Of a stretch of DNA of 7,699 nucleotides, positions 1 through 6,589 are shown piece after piece; position 1 is the first letter of the stretch; each line of letters starts with the position of its first letter. The stretch is taken from the NCBI GenBank assembly GCA_016937315.1, contig JAFGWD010000088.1:1-7699 (forward strand). Reading direction: 5' to 3'. The stretch is from Rhodospirillaceae bacterium. Lineage in GTDB: Bacteria; Pseudomonadota; Alphaproteobacteria; Rhodospirillales; Rhodospirillaceae. The position numbers and the translations under genes were made by a program. The notes beneath the pieces are model-generated. The model ran no database searches and had not been told where the DNA came from. It worked only from the letters and a program-made list of their open reading frames with translations.

Positions 1-1
1 G

Positions 2-811
2 GACGGAGAGCCGTTGCCCAGCGGGACCCTGCTGCTGTACGCCGAACAAGGCTTTGGCGACACGCTGCAATTTTGCCGCTTCATCACGACCGCCGCCATA
101 CACGCGCACCGTGTCATCGTCGAGGCCCCAGAACCCTTGCTCCGCCTGTTGCGGAACATCCCCAACATCGCTCAGGTCTCCACCAACGCAGACACCGCAG
201 ACGCAGCGTGCGCCCTGCCCGATTTACCACACGCTTTGAACCTGTCCGCCGCAGCCATCGCCGCATCCGGGGCGCCATATCTCTCGGTTCCAGAAGACGC
301 ACAGCACATTTGGGCTCCACGTTTGGAAACAATCGCCTCTCCCCGAATCGGTATGGCTTGGCGTGGACGCGCCGAAACGCGCCCTGGAACGCATTTGAAG
401 CGCTCTCTACCCCTGGCCGATTTGCTCGCCCATTTACCCGCACAGGCCAGCCTCTTTCCCTTGCAAATCGACATCACGCCAGACGAAGCCACACAACTGT
501 CCGATGATCCTCGGGTCTGCGACCTCACAGCCGATATTGCGGACTTCGCAGACACCGCTGCGTTGGCTGCCGCCATGGACGTTATCGTGACCATTGATAC
601 CGCGCCAGCGCATCTGGCCCTTGCCTTGGGACTGCCGACGTGGGTTCTGCTGCCGTTTTCTCCAGACTGGCGCTGGGGACGTGAACCCGAAACCACCCTT
701 TGGTACCCCACGGCACGGCTGTTCCGACAACCCGCACCAGGAGACTGGGATGCCGTGTTGTCGCAGGTAAAACAGGCCTTAAGCCTACATCTGCAACACG
801 CAGCGCCATAA
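2..811 (+). CDS. GT9-like C-terminal domain protein, 5' end missing
   Basis: The reading frame is open to the left edge (codons from base 2 read D-G-E-P-L-P-S-G) and ends with TAA at 809-811, so this is the last ~269 residues of a longer protein. The TTG at 14 is inside the conserved block and is not a real start. Visible blocks are LLLYAEQGFGDTLQF near the start, DFADTAALAAAMD, then IDTAPAHLALALGLPTWVLLP and SPDWRWGRE, and near the end WYPTARLFRQPAPGDWD. These match the domain related to ADP-heptose:LPS heptosyltransferases (GT9 fold) that ends many TPR-repeat proteins; in those, a TPR array precedes the GDTLQF block, but it would lie outside this window. The likely role is sugar transfer to a protein or envelope glycan; the acceptor is unknown. 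It converges with the operon to the right and has no evident link to it. The domain call is firm; activity is not shown. Confidence 0.85.
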   Translation, partial: DGEPLPSGTLLLYAEQGFGDTLQFCRFITTAAIHAHRVIVEAPEPLLRLLRNIPNIAQVSTNADTADAACALPDLPHALNLSAAAIAASGAPYLSVPEDAQHIWAPRLETIASPRIGMAWRGRAETRPGTHLKRSLPLADLLAHLPAQASLFPLQIDITPDEATQLSDDPRVCDLTADIADFADTAALAAAMDVIVTIDTAPAHLALALGLPTWVLLPFSPDWRWGREPETTLWYPTARLFRQPAPGDWDAVLSQVKQALSLHLQHAAP

Positions 812-841
812 AAAAGGCCCTTCACCTTGCGGCAAAGGGCC
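810..841 (-). terminator. Intrinsic terminator of the minus-strand operon
   Basis: Bases 816-822 (ggccctt) pair perfectly with 835-841 (aagggcc), giving a 7-bp stem around a 12-base loop. On the minus strand the stem is followed by a run of six U (complement of A810-815), the classic intrinsic terminator layout. It lies 35 bases past the tctA stop codon. The plus strand has only a short TTT at 844-846 after the stem, so termination of the left-hand gene here would be weaker. A second small hairpin precedes it on the minus strand. Confidence 0.8.
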
Positions 842-848
842 AGTTTCG

Positions 849-863
849 CGGGGAGACGCCCCG
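849..863. other. Small GC hairpin beside the terminator
   Basis: CGGGG at 849-853 pairs with CCCCG at 859-863 around a 5-base loop. It sits between the tctA stop and the main terminator stem. No U run follows it on either strand, so alone it is not a terminator. It may add stability to the 3' end of the operon transcript. Its function is inferred only. Confidence 0.4.
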
Positions 864-875
864 ACAGGAAGAGCC

Positions 876-2444
876 TTAGCTGTTTTGCAATTCCATTTCC
901 GTTTGTTGACGCCGCGCCTGCAACCGTTTGCGTGCGCCGCTAATCATCGGCCCAACCATGAACAACACAGCACCAACCATCAAGGCCACACTAATCGGAT
1001 GTCCTACCGGATCGATAAAGATCATCCAATCGCCACCAGAAATACTCAGCGTATTGCTCAAATTGTCCTCAATGGTCCGCCCCAGAACCAACGCCAAGAT
1101 CAACGGCGCATGGGGGATATCAAGCTTGCGGAAAGCATAGCCAACGGTCCCGGAAATCAACGCAATCACAATACTAAACACGGAATTTTCGTCGGAATAG
1201 GCGCCGGTCAAGCACAACAACGCAATGGTCGGCACCAACACATGCTTGGGCAACAAGAACACCAAGCCGGAAATGGAGCGCACCAGAAGGAAGGCTATCG
1301 GCCCCATCACAATATTCGCGGCCAGGAATCCAACGATAATCATCCAGGCAATATCGGGGTGATCCATAAACAGCAACGGCCCTGGCACCATGCCCTGGAT
1401 CATCAAGGCTCCGATAAACAGCGCCGACACGGAATTACCCGGGATGCCCAAGGACAGCAACGGCACCATGGAACTGGCAACCACCGCATTGTTGGCGGAT
1501 TCCGGTGCTGCAATGCCTTCCGGTGCCCCTTTGCCCCACTCCACTTCCCCCGGCTTCCCCTCGTACAACCGCTTGTAACGGCGGGAACTCCGTTCATAAC
1601 CCATGTAAATGGCCATCAGCATGCCCGCACCGGGAATGATGCCAATGATGTTACCAATCGCCGAACATTGCAGCCAGGTCGGCATCAAGCGCTTCATCAT
1701 CGACCAGCTTGGAAGCAGGCTGTCGGTAATCCGGGGCATATCAGCGGTTTTAATGCCCTTGCGACGGTCATGAACAAGTTCCTCGGTCAGTTCCAAAACC
1801 GCCGTGATACCAAACAAACCGACCAGCAACGGCACGAAAGGCACGCCTTCGTACAAATTGTCGAGGCCATAGGTGAAGCGCGGATACCCACTTTGTTGGC
1901 TGAACCCAATCGTTGCCACCAGGAGACCAAACACCGCCGAAATCAATCCTTTGACGACACTGCCGCCCAACAGACCGATCACACTCGCCATGCCGAGGAT
2001 GCCCAGCGAAAAGTTTTCGACATAGCCAAAGCGCAGGGCAAAGGCTGCCATCGGTGGTGCAAAGAACAACAGCACCAAACCGCTAAGAAACCCGCCAAAC
2101 ACCGACGATGAAATCGCAATCCCCAGAGCCTGTCCGGCACGCCCATTCCGGGCCATGGCATGCCCATCCACAGCCGTCAAAATCGCCGATGCGGTGCCGG
2201 GCACTTTAACCATAATCGCCGGAATAGCCCCTCCGACTGCAGTCGCACAATACAGCCCCACCATCAAGGCCAGTGCATAAGTTGGAGACAAAGAAAAGGA
2301 CAGCGGAATGAAAATCGCGAAGGCGATATTGTCATTCAATCCAGGGATTGAACCAACAATCAGCCCCGCAACGATACCAATCAGCATGAAGCCCAAAACC
2401 CCTGGGTCCATCAGCGTGGTGAAGCCAAGTAAAATCGAATCCAT
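876..2444 (-). CDS. tctA: TTT transporter large membrane subunit TctA
   Basis: This is the large, many-helix permease subunit of a tripartite tricarboxylate transporter, which moves a carboxylate delivered by the periplasmic TctC protein into the cell, driven by an ion gradient. The start is taken as ATG at 2444 (522 aa), with GGGAAAGA at 2453-2460 eight bases upstream. A longer frame from TTG at 2471 has no good ribosome site. Visible family motifs are PGLND (residues 34-38), GGAIPAI and KVPGTAS (71-86), GIIPGAG (268-274), EGIAAPESANNA (309-320) and LGIPGNS (332-338). Hydrophobic segments fill the rest, and an Arg/Lys-rich tail (ARKRLQARR) ends the protein on what is probably the cytoplasmic side. 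The length is normal (about 500 aa). It follows tctB by 42 bases and is the last gene of the operon. Family assignment is very secure; the substrate is not readable from it. Confidence 0.95.
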   Translation of the reverse strand: MDSILLGFTTLMDPGVLGFMLIGIVAGLIVGSIPGLNDNIAFAIFIPLSFSLSPTYALALMVGLYCATAVGGAIPAIMVKVPGTASAILTAVDGHAMARNGRAGQALGIAISSSVFGGFLSGLVLLFFAPPMAAFALRFGYVENFSLGILGMASVIGLLGGSVVKGLISAVFGLLVATIGFSQQSGYPRFTYGLDNLYEGVPFVPLLVGLFGITAVLELTEELVHDRRKGIKTADMPRITDSLLPSWSMMKRLMPTWLQCSAIGNIIGIIPGAGMLMAIYMGYERSSRRYKRLYEGKPGEVEWGKGAPEGIAAPESANNAVVASSMVPLLSLGIPGNSVSALFIGALMIQGMVPGPLLFMDHPDIAWMIIVGFLAANIVMGPIAFLLVRSISGLVFLLPKHVLVPTIALLCLTGAYSDENSVFSIVIALISGTVGYAFRKLDIPHAPLILALVLGRTIEDNLSNTLSISGGDWMIFIDPVGHPISVALMVGAVLFMVGPMISGARKRLQARRQQTEMELQNS

Positions 2445-2452
2445 ATGGCGTA

Positions 2453-2460
2453 TCTTTCCC
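2453..2460 (-). promoter_or_regulatory. Ribosome binding site that decides the tctA start
   Basis: The minus strand reads GGGAAAGA here, eight bases before the ATG at 2444. The in-frame TTG at 2471 has no comparable purine-rich site, so the shorter 522-aa TctA is preferred. Confidence 0.6.
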
Positions 2461-2486
2461 GTGTGCGCCAAACCGGCGGAAAAGGG

Positions 2487-2951
2487 TTAGTCGAGCAGAT
2501 CCTGCAACGCGTCCACAATCGGCAGTGGCACATCAAAGACCACGTAGAACATGAAAAAAACCACCAGCACGAGGCCGACCGCGACCAACAGATGACGCCA
2601 ATCTTTGCGAACCGGCGCAACCCAAGCGGCAATCAAAGCAAACACCACGATGCTGGGCAGCAAATATCCGCCCCCCGCCGCCAAAGCGACTGCCCACCCC
2701 CCCCACGCCACGATTCTCATTCCCGGCCCCAACAGCAAAATGCGTGTGGACTCAGGGTGAACAGTTTTCGCGTCAGGATCACGCACGGACTGGACAATCA
2801 AAAGAGCCGCCAAACCAAACAAAATCGCGGCGAGAAACATCGGATATGTTGACGAGGTGGCGTCAAACCCCCGTGCGGTCATAAACGCCCAAGCCCCCAG
2901 GATCAGGAAGCCAAGACCGCTCCAAAAATCAATGCGTTTAACGACGTGCAT
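2487..2951 (-). CDS. tctB: TTT transporter small membrane subunit TctB
   Basis: A 154-aa, strongly hydrophobic protein with the size and layout of TctB, the small four-helix subunit that partners TctA. Predicted membrane segments lie at about residues 10-27, 37-55, 80-108 (possibly two short passes around a GGGYLL turn) and 120-145. The opening (RIDFWSGLGFLILGAWAF) and the STYPMFLA stretch after the first helix are typical of the family, which is otherwise poorly conserved. ATG at 2951 is preceded by GAGGA at 2959-2963, seven bases away. It sits between tctC and tctA, in the usual C-B-A order. The coding strand holds a run of eight G (2697-2704) within the Trp-Gly-Gly-Trp stretch; the frame is intact here. 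The call rests on size, hydrophobicity and position as much as on sequence. Confidence 0.9.
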   Translation of the reverse strand: MHVVKRIDFWSGLGFLILGAWAFMTARGFDATSSTYPMFLAAILFGLAALLIVQSVRDPDAKTVHPESTRILLLGPGMRIVAWGGWAVALAAGGGYLLPSIVVFALIAAWVAPVRKDWRHLLVAVGLVLVVFFMFYVVFDVPLPIVDALQDLLD

Positions 2952-2977
2952 GCCCTATTCCTCGGCAAAGGAGATGA

Positions 2978-3005
2978 GACGGCGACGCGATAACGCACCG
3001 CCGTC
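2978..3005 (-). other. Intercistronic hairpin between tctC and tctB
   Basis: GACGGCG at 2978-2984 pairs perfectly with CGCCGTC at 2999-3005. Inside, GCG (2987-2989) pairs with CGC (2994-2996) across a 2x2 internal loop (ac/ac), closing an ATAA tetraloop. It fills the middle of the 68-base gap, 14 bases past the tctC stop and 26 before the tctB start. On the minus strand the following bases are mixed (TCTCATCTCC), not a U run, so it is not a simple intrinsic terminator. Such structures after a binding-protein gene often protect the upstream mRNA from 3' decay and raise the binding protein above its membrane partners; that role is inferred here. Confidence 0.6.
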
Positions 3006-3019
3006 CAAAGGGATGGTGA

Positions 3020-3988
3020 CTATTTGCCCTTCAGGCCGTGCTTTTTAATGACCTTGTCGGTTAAATCGGCATAGTCGGACACCACTTCGGCAAAGCCTTT
3101 GGCATCCTCATAGGCAATCGGATACCCGTAGTCGGTCATTTGCTTGATGTAACCTTCATCAACGCTGACTTTGCCCAGAAGATCGGACAAATAAGCAACC
3201 GCTGCATCCGGTGTCCCCTTCGGCACCGCCCACCCACGGAAGGTGGTCCAACGTTTGATATTCAGGCCCGATTCCTGCCACGTCGGTACGTCGGGCAGAA
3301 TCGCCATCCGCTTATCAGCTGCCACAGCAAGAATTCGCACGGAGCCAGCGTCCGCATGCTTTTTGATTTCGCCCAGAGGGAACAAAGCAACCTGAACATG
3401 GCCGCCCATCACCGCCTGCAACTGACCACCAAAGCCCTTGGTCGGCACATAGGTGAACTTCAGACCGGCTGAATCTTCCAACGCCAAGCCCGCCATATGA
3501 TGCGACGTCGCAATGCCTGCCACCGTCACCGACAGAGGACTAACCTTCGCGTCCTTAACCAAATCGGCAATCGTCTTAAACGGCGAAGCCGCACCCACCA
3601 CGATCACTTCCGGGTCCATGTTGTAAAGGGCAACCGGACGGAAATCGCTGATCTTGTATTCGGTTTCTTTCAAAACCGGATTGGTGACCACGGAACTGGT
3701 CATCGCCAAAACGGTATAGCCGTTCGGCTTGGCCTTTGCGGCAAAGGTCTGACCTACGATACCACCGCCGCCGGCGCGGTTTTCCACCACCAGCTTGGCA
3801 TTCTTCATGTGCTTATTGCCGTATTCGGCCAGAATCCGCGACGTCGTATCCACGCCCCCACCCGGCTTAAACGGAACAATGATCCGCACATCCTTGGACG
3901 GATAATCCGCCGCGAAAACCGGCGAAGACACCAAAGCAACGCCCAGAAGTGCGGCGACAATCCCCTTACCAAACACTGTTTTACACAT
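3020..3988 (-). CDS. tctC: TTT periplasmic binding protein TctC (Bug family)
   Basis: The extracytoplasmic solute receptor of the transporter, 322 aa, the usual Bug length. A Sec signal peptide is clear: Lys3/Lys8, a hydrophobic core (IVAALLGVALV), then VFA with cleavage expected after Ala26, leaving ADYPSKDVRIIVPF at the mature start. Family motifs are PFKPGGGVD (39-47), whose Asp47 lies in the first ligand-binding loop, ENRAGGGG (69-76), PNGYT, the domain-2 stretch TYVPTKGFGGQLQAVMGGHV, and WAVPKGTP near the C-terminus. No lipobox is seen. ATG at 3988 has AGGGAGAG upstream at 3994-4001. Bug proteins bind carboxylates through loop main-chain atoms, so the ligand is some carboxylate, but which one cannot be read from these motifs. 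The gene lies 57 bases after the dehydrogenase and 68 before tctB. Confidence 0.95.
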   Translation of the reverse strand: MCKTVFGKGIVAALLGVALVSSPVFAADYPSKDVRIIVPFKPGGGVDTTSRILAEYGNKHMKNAKLVVENRAGGGGIVGQTFAAKAKPNGYTVLAMTSSVVTNPVLKETEYKISDFRPVALYNMDPEVIVVGAASPFKTIADLVKDAKVSPLSVTVAGIATSHHMAGLALEDSAGLKFTYVPTKGFGGQLQAVMGGHVQVALFPLGEIKKHADAGSVRILAVAADKRMAILPDVPTWQESGLNIKRWTTFRGWAVPKGTPDAAVAYLSDLLGKVSVDEGYIKQMTDYGYPIAYEDAKGFAEVVSDYADLTDKVIKKHGLKGK

Positions 3989-4045
3989 CGTGACTCTCCC
4001 TGTTCTTGTCGTGTCAAATGGCGGACGGTCGAAATGTGGGTTGTC

Positions 4046-5101
4046 TTAGTTTCCGACCCCCGAAAGCAGCCGCCCGCCACCGAGGGCGACCAATCCATCA
4101 ATCAACGCAGCGGACATGGGAATCCCCCACGCCAACCGTTCAGAACGTTCCTTCGCACTGCGCTCGCCAGGATAGCATACGGATTCAAAACCCCGTGATG
4201 CTGGCAAGGCCCGCAATCGTGCGATTTCGTCTTCCATGCGGTGGGTGAACGCCGCTTCGTCGATGAAGGCGGAAACCTTGAAGGCCAGCATAAAATGACC
4301 GTTCCCAGACTCTCTGTCCTGGTTGGTCATCACGCTCAACACGCGCCCGCCAAATTCCGCCCCGGTCATCACACCGGCCAGAATATCCACCACCATGCTC
4401 AAGCCCGACCCCTTGGCACCACCAAAGGGCAGCATCACGCCCTTCAATGCCTCCGCCGGGTCGGTGGTCGGTTGTCCATCGGGCCCCAAAGCCCAACCCG
4501 AGGGAATGGCAACGCCTTGGTCCAGCGCCTTGCGAACCTTCTTCCGCGATCCTTCACTGGTCGCCATGTCGAGAATGAACGGTGCGTGCGTGCCTGCTGG
4601 AATCGCCACGGCCAAGGGGTTAGTCCCCAAGAACGGCGCATTAGCCCCATGCGGAGCCGCCACCGCCGAAGCATTGGCGGCGACGATGCCAACGCATCCC
4701 GCCTCCGCCGCCATCGCCGCATAAACCCCCGCCGCACCAAAATGATTGCTGCGAAGGATACCCGTGGCTCCGATACCAAAGATTTCGGCAGACTCAATTG
4801 CCGCCCGCATACCAAGAGTTGCCGCCAACGGCCCCAAACCATTGTCGGCATCCAATCTTGCCGCCCATGGGAAACGCCGCGTCGTCACGATATCTGGATG
4901 CGCCTTAATGCGGCCTTCCTGCAGTGCCGTCACATAGTCCTTCAAGCACGCCAAACCATGGGTGTCGATGCCACGCAAGTCGGCCGCAATCAGCGCCTCA
5001 GAGACCAAAGCCGCTTCCACCGCAGGAACGCCCTGAGCAACCAGAATATCAATCGCCGCATCGCGAGCGAGGCCAGACGGAATGCGTTTGGGTTCAGACA
5101 T
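4046..5101 (-). CDS. Ldh2-family NAD(P)-dependent 2-hydroxyacid dehydrogenase
   Basis: A cytoplasmic 351-aa member of the malate/L-lactate/L-sulfolactate dehydrogenase family (Ldh2: AllD, DlgD, ComC and archaeal MDH), unrelated to Rossmann-fold LDH. It would reversibly oxidise a 2-hydroxy acid to the 2-oxo acid with NAD(P). Visible motifs are ADLRGIDTHG (40-49, His48), SNHFGAAG (118-125, His120, the likely catalytic His), PHGANAPFLGTNPLAVAIP, FILDMATSEGSRKK, GWALGPDGQPTTDP, LPFGGAKGSGLSMVVDILAG and NGHFMLAF. After DTHG, where I recall many relatives having an Arg (HGxxR), this protein has HGLAC (Cys52), so substrate contacts may differ. ATG at 5101 has a strong GGAGG at 5109-5113, seven bases upstream. 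It lies 19 bases after the lyase large subunit. comC ((R)-sulfolactate dehydrogenase) is a candidate identity because of the neighbouring SuyAB-like genes, but the sequence alone does not prove it. Confidence 0.9.
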   Translation of the reverse strand: MSEPKRIPSGLARDAAIDILVAQGVPAVEAALVSEALIAADLRGIDTHGLACLKDYVTALQEGRIKAHPDIVTTRRFPWAARLDADNGLGPLAATLGMRAAIESAEIFGIGATGILRSNHFGAAGVYAAMAAEAGCVGIVAANASAVAAPHGANAPFLGTNPLAVAIPAGTHAPFILDMATSEGSRKKVRKALDQGVAIPSGWALGPDGQPTTDPAEALKGVMLPFGGAKGSGLSMVVDILAGVMTGAEFGGRVLSVMTNQDRESGNGHFMLAFKVSAFIDEAAFTHRMEDEIARLRALPASRGFESVCYPGERSAKERSERLAWGIPMSAALIDGLVALGGGRLLSGVGN

Positions 5102-5120
5102 TCTTCTTCCTCCCTCGACC

Positions 5121-6281
5121 CTAGATCACCGGCCCGGTGACGTAGATATCCATGGCTTTGACATACCCGGAAACCTCGGCCTTAGTGACCTTGCCACTGG
5201 CCACGCTTAAGACCGTGTCATAAATCCGGTCACCCGCAGCAGGCATGCTTTCCGTGCCTTCGATCACCTCATGAACCGACATATCCATGTGATCTACCAT
5301 GTTCTCCCAGGTGTGCTGATTCCCCGTCACCTTGATCACCGGCACGAAGGGAAAGCCCTGCGGCGCACCACGCCCCGTGGTGAAAACGATCACCGTACAT
5401 CCTGCCGCCGCCATGCCGGTCAGAAGCTCTGGCTCGCGACCGGGAGAGTCCATCACCACCAGCCCCTTCACCGTTGGACGTTCACCATATTCGTAAACAT
5501 CTTGCACAATCGCCTTGCCCGCCTTGGCAATCGCTCCCAACGATTTTTCCTCAATGGTGGTCAGACCTCCCTTGATATTGCCAGGAGTCGGCTGCCCGCC
5601 GCGCATGTCCACCCCCGCAGCTTTGGCACGGTTTTCCATGCGCTCCACCAAATCAAGAATCCGCTGTCCTGTCGCTTCGTCTTTCGCTTGCCCCGCCAGG
5701 ATGTGCTCAGCGCCGATAAATTCGGTCACTTCGCCCATCACTGCGGTGCCACCGGCGGCAACCACACGCTCCACGGCCAGCCCCAAGGCCGGGTTCGGAG
5801 CCAGTCCAGAGGTGGTGTCCGAACTGCCGCACTTCAGGCCAATCACCAATTCGCTGTCATCGCACACTTCACGTTCCAGACTGGACGCTTCCATCACCAT
5901 CTGCTGCGCCAGCAAACTGCCTTTTGCCAAGGTCTTGGCCAAACCGCCATTTTCTTGAATCGGCAGAATTTCAACCCGCTTGCCGGTCTCCGCAATAGCC
6001 CGCGCAACCTCTTCAACGTCGGTGCCTTCACATCCCAAACTGATCAAAATCACCGAAGCCAAATTGGGATTACAGCCCAGACCGGACAGAGTCCGCGTCA
6101 CCCGTTGCAGATCAGGCGGCGTCTGGCAGCAACCTTGCTGGTGGGTAAACGCCACTGTCCCCTTGACCTGATTGGCAATGCCTTGCGCCACTTCATTGGC
6201 GCAAGCGACTGTCGCCAACAGACCGACAAAATTACGTGTACCGACTCCGCCATTGGCGCGGCGATATCCCTTGAAACTCAT
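5121..6281 (-). CDS. UxaA/SuyB-family lyase, large (catalytic) subunit
   Basis: The large half of a split altronate dehydratase/galactarate dehydratase/sulfolactate sulfo-lyase family enzyme, 386 aa, close to the ~390 aa of SuyB. These enzymes use a divalent metal to eliminate water (sugar acids) or sulfite (3-sulfolactate, giving pyruvate). Motifs are GYRRANGGVGTRN (5-17), THQQGCCQTPPD (46-57), LGCEGTD (82-88), QENGG (109-113), GLKCGSSDTTSG (148-159) with NPALG, EVTEFIGAEH (184-193), PGNIKGG, EEKSLG, MDSPG and FTTGRGAPQG with PVIKVTGN. His47 and the Cys residues in HQQGCC, LGCE and LKCG are the likely metal or substrate contacts. ATG at 6281 overlaps the small-subunit stop (ATGA), with a perfect AGGAGG at 6289-6294. 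The family is certain; sulfo-lyase versus dehydratase is open, so I give no symbol (suyB is the leading candidate). Confidence 0.92.
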   Translation of the reverse strand: MSFKGYRRANGGVGTRNFVGLLATVACANEVAQGIANQVKGTVAFTHQQGCCQTPPDLQRVTRTLSGLGCNPNLASVILISLGCEGTDVEEVARAIAETGKRVEILPIQENGGLAKTLAKGSLLAQQMVMEASSLEREVCDDSELVIGLKCGSSDTTSGLAPNPALGLAVERVVAAGGTAVMGEVTEFIGAEHILAGQAKDEATGQRILDLVERMENRAKAAGVDMRGGQPTPGNIKGGLTTIEEKSLGAIAKAGKAIVQDVYEYGERPTVKGLVVMDSPGREPELLTGMAAAGCTVIVFTTGRGAPQGFPFVPVIKVTGNQHTWENMVDHMDMSVHEVIEGTESMPAAGDRIYDTVLSVASGKVTKAEVSGYVKAMDIYVTGPVI

Positions 6282-6589
6282 TGATTCGCCTCCTGCTCTG
6301 GATTCAAGTCACCGCGTCCGCGCAGGCTGACCACGTTGTGAACATGGGCGTGTGCGCCGCGTTCAATGCCCGTGCTGGCCGCACCAATCACAGCGCCATA
6401 TTTCAAAATGGTTTCGCCCTCGGCAACGGCACGAACCGCGACCTTGTGGCCAAAGGGGATGTCCTGGAGAGCGGGAAAAGTCACAACCTCGTCTCCACAG
6501 CCGGCAACCACGTCACCACCCGCCGCGATATCACGCAGCACAGTGGCGATATTGTCCTCCGGATCAATGATAATAGCGTTTCGAATCAC
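6278..6589 (-). CDS. UxaA/SuyA-family lyase, small SAF-domain subunit
   Basis: A 103-aa protein matching the N-terminal SAF domain of altronate dehydratase, which in SuyA-type systems is a separate small subunit (about 95-105 aa). Motifs are DIPFGHKVAV, KYGAVIGAA, IERGAHAHVHNV and the ending SLRGRGDL; the GHK, KYG and HVHN elements are the family core. It would form the active enzyme with the large subunit encoded next. The start is GTG at 6589, supported by AAGGGAG at 6597-6603, seven bases away. The GTG overlaps the upstream stop as GTGA, and its own stop overlaps the large-subunit start as ATGA. These linked overlaps imply translational coupling and matched amounts. Whether the enzyme removes water or sulfite cannot be told; suyA is the leading candidate name. 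Confidence 0.9.
   Translation of the reverse strand: MIRNAIIIDPEDNIATVLRDIAAGGDVVAGCGDEVVTFPALQDIPFGHKVAVRAVAEGETILKYGAVIGAASTGIERGAHAHVHNVVSLRGRGDLNPEQEANQ

Noticed and set aside
14..16. TTG at 14 as the start of the left-hand gene
   Set aside because: The frame is open to the window edge and the TTG lies just inside the conserved domain opening, so the gene is truncated by the window.
885..2111. Long plus-strand open frame (408 codons) opposite tctA
   Set aside because: Its translation is rich in His, Gln, Arg and Asn with no family motif, as expected for the antisense of a hydrophobic protein. TctA on the other strand is unmistakable.
2445..2471. Longer TctA from TTG at 2471
   Set aside because: The TTG lacks a ribosome site and the extra nine residues match nothing; ATG at 2444 has GGGAAAGA at proper spacing and gives the usual N-terminus.
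4012..4017. Perfect TTGACA on the minus strand upstream of tctC, a possible -35 box
   Set aside because: A -10 element 16-18 bases further on would fall at the ribosome site and start codon of tctC, and no TATAAT-like sequence is there. An internal promoter is not supported.
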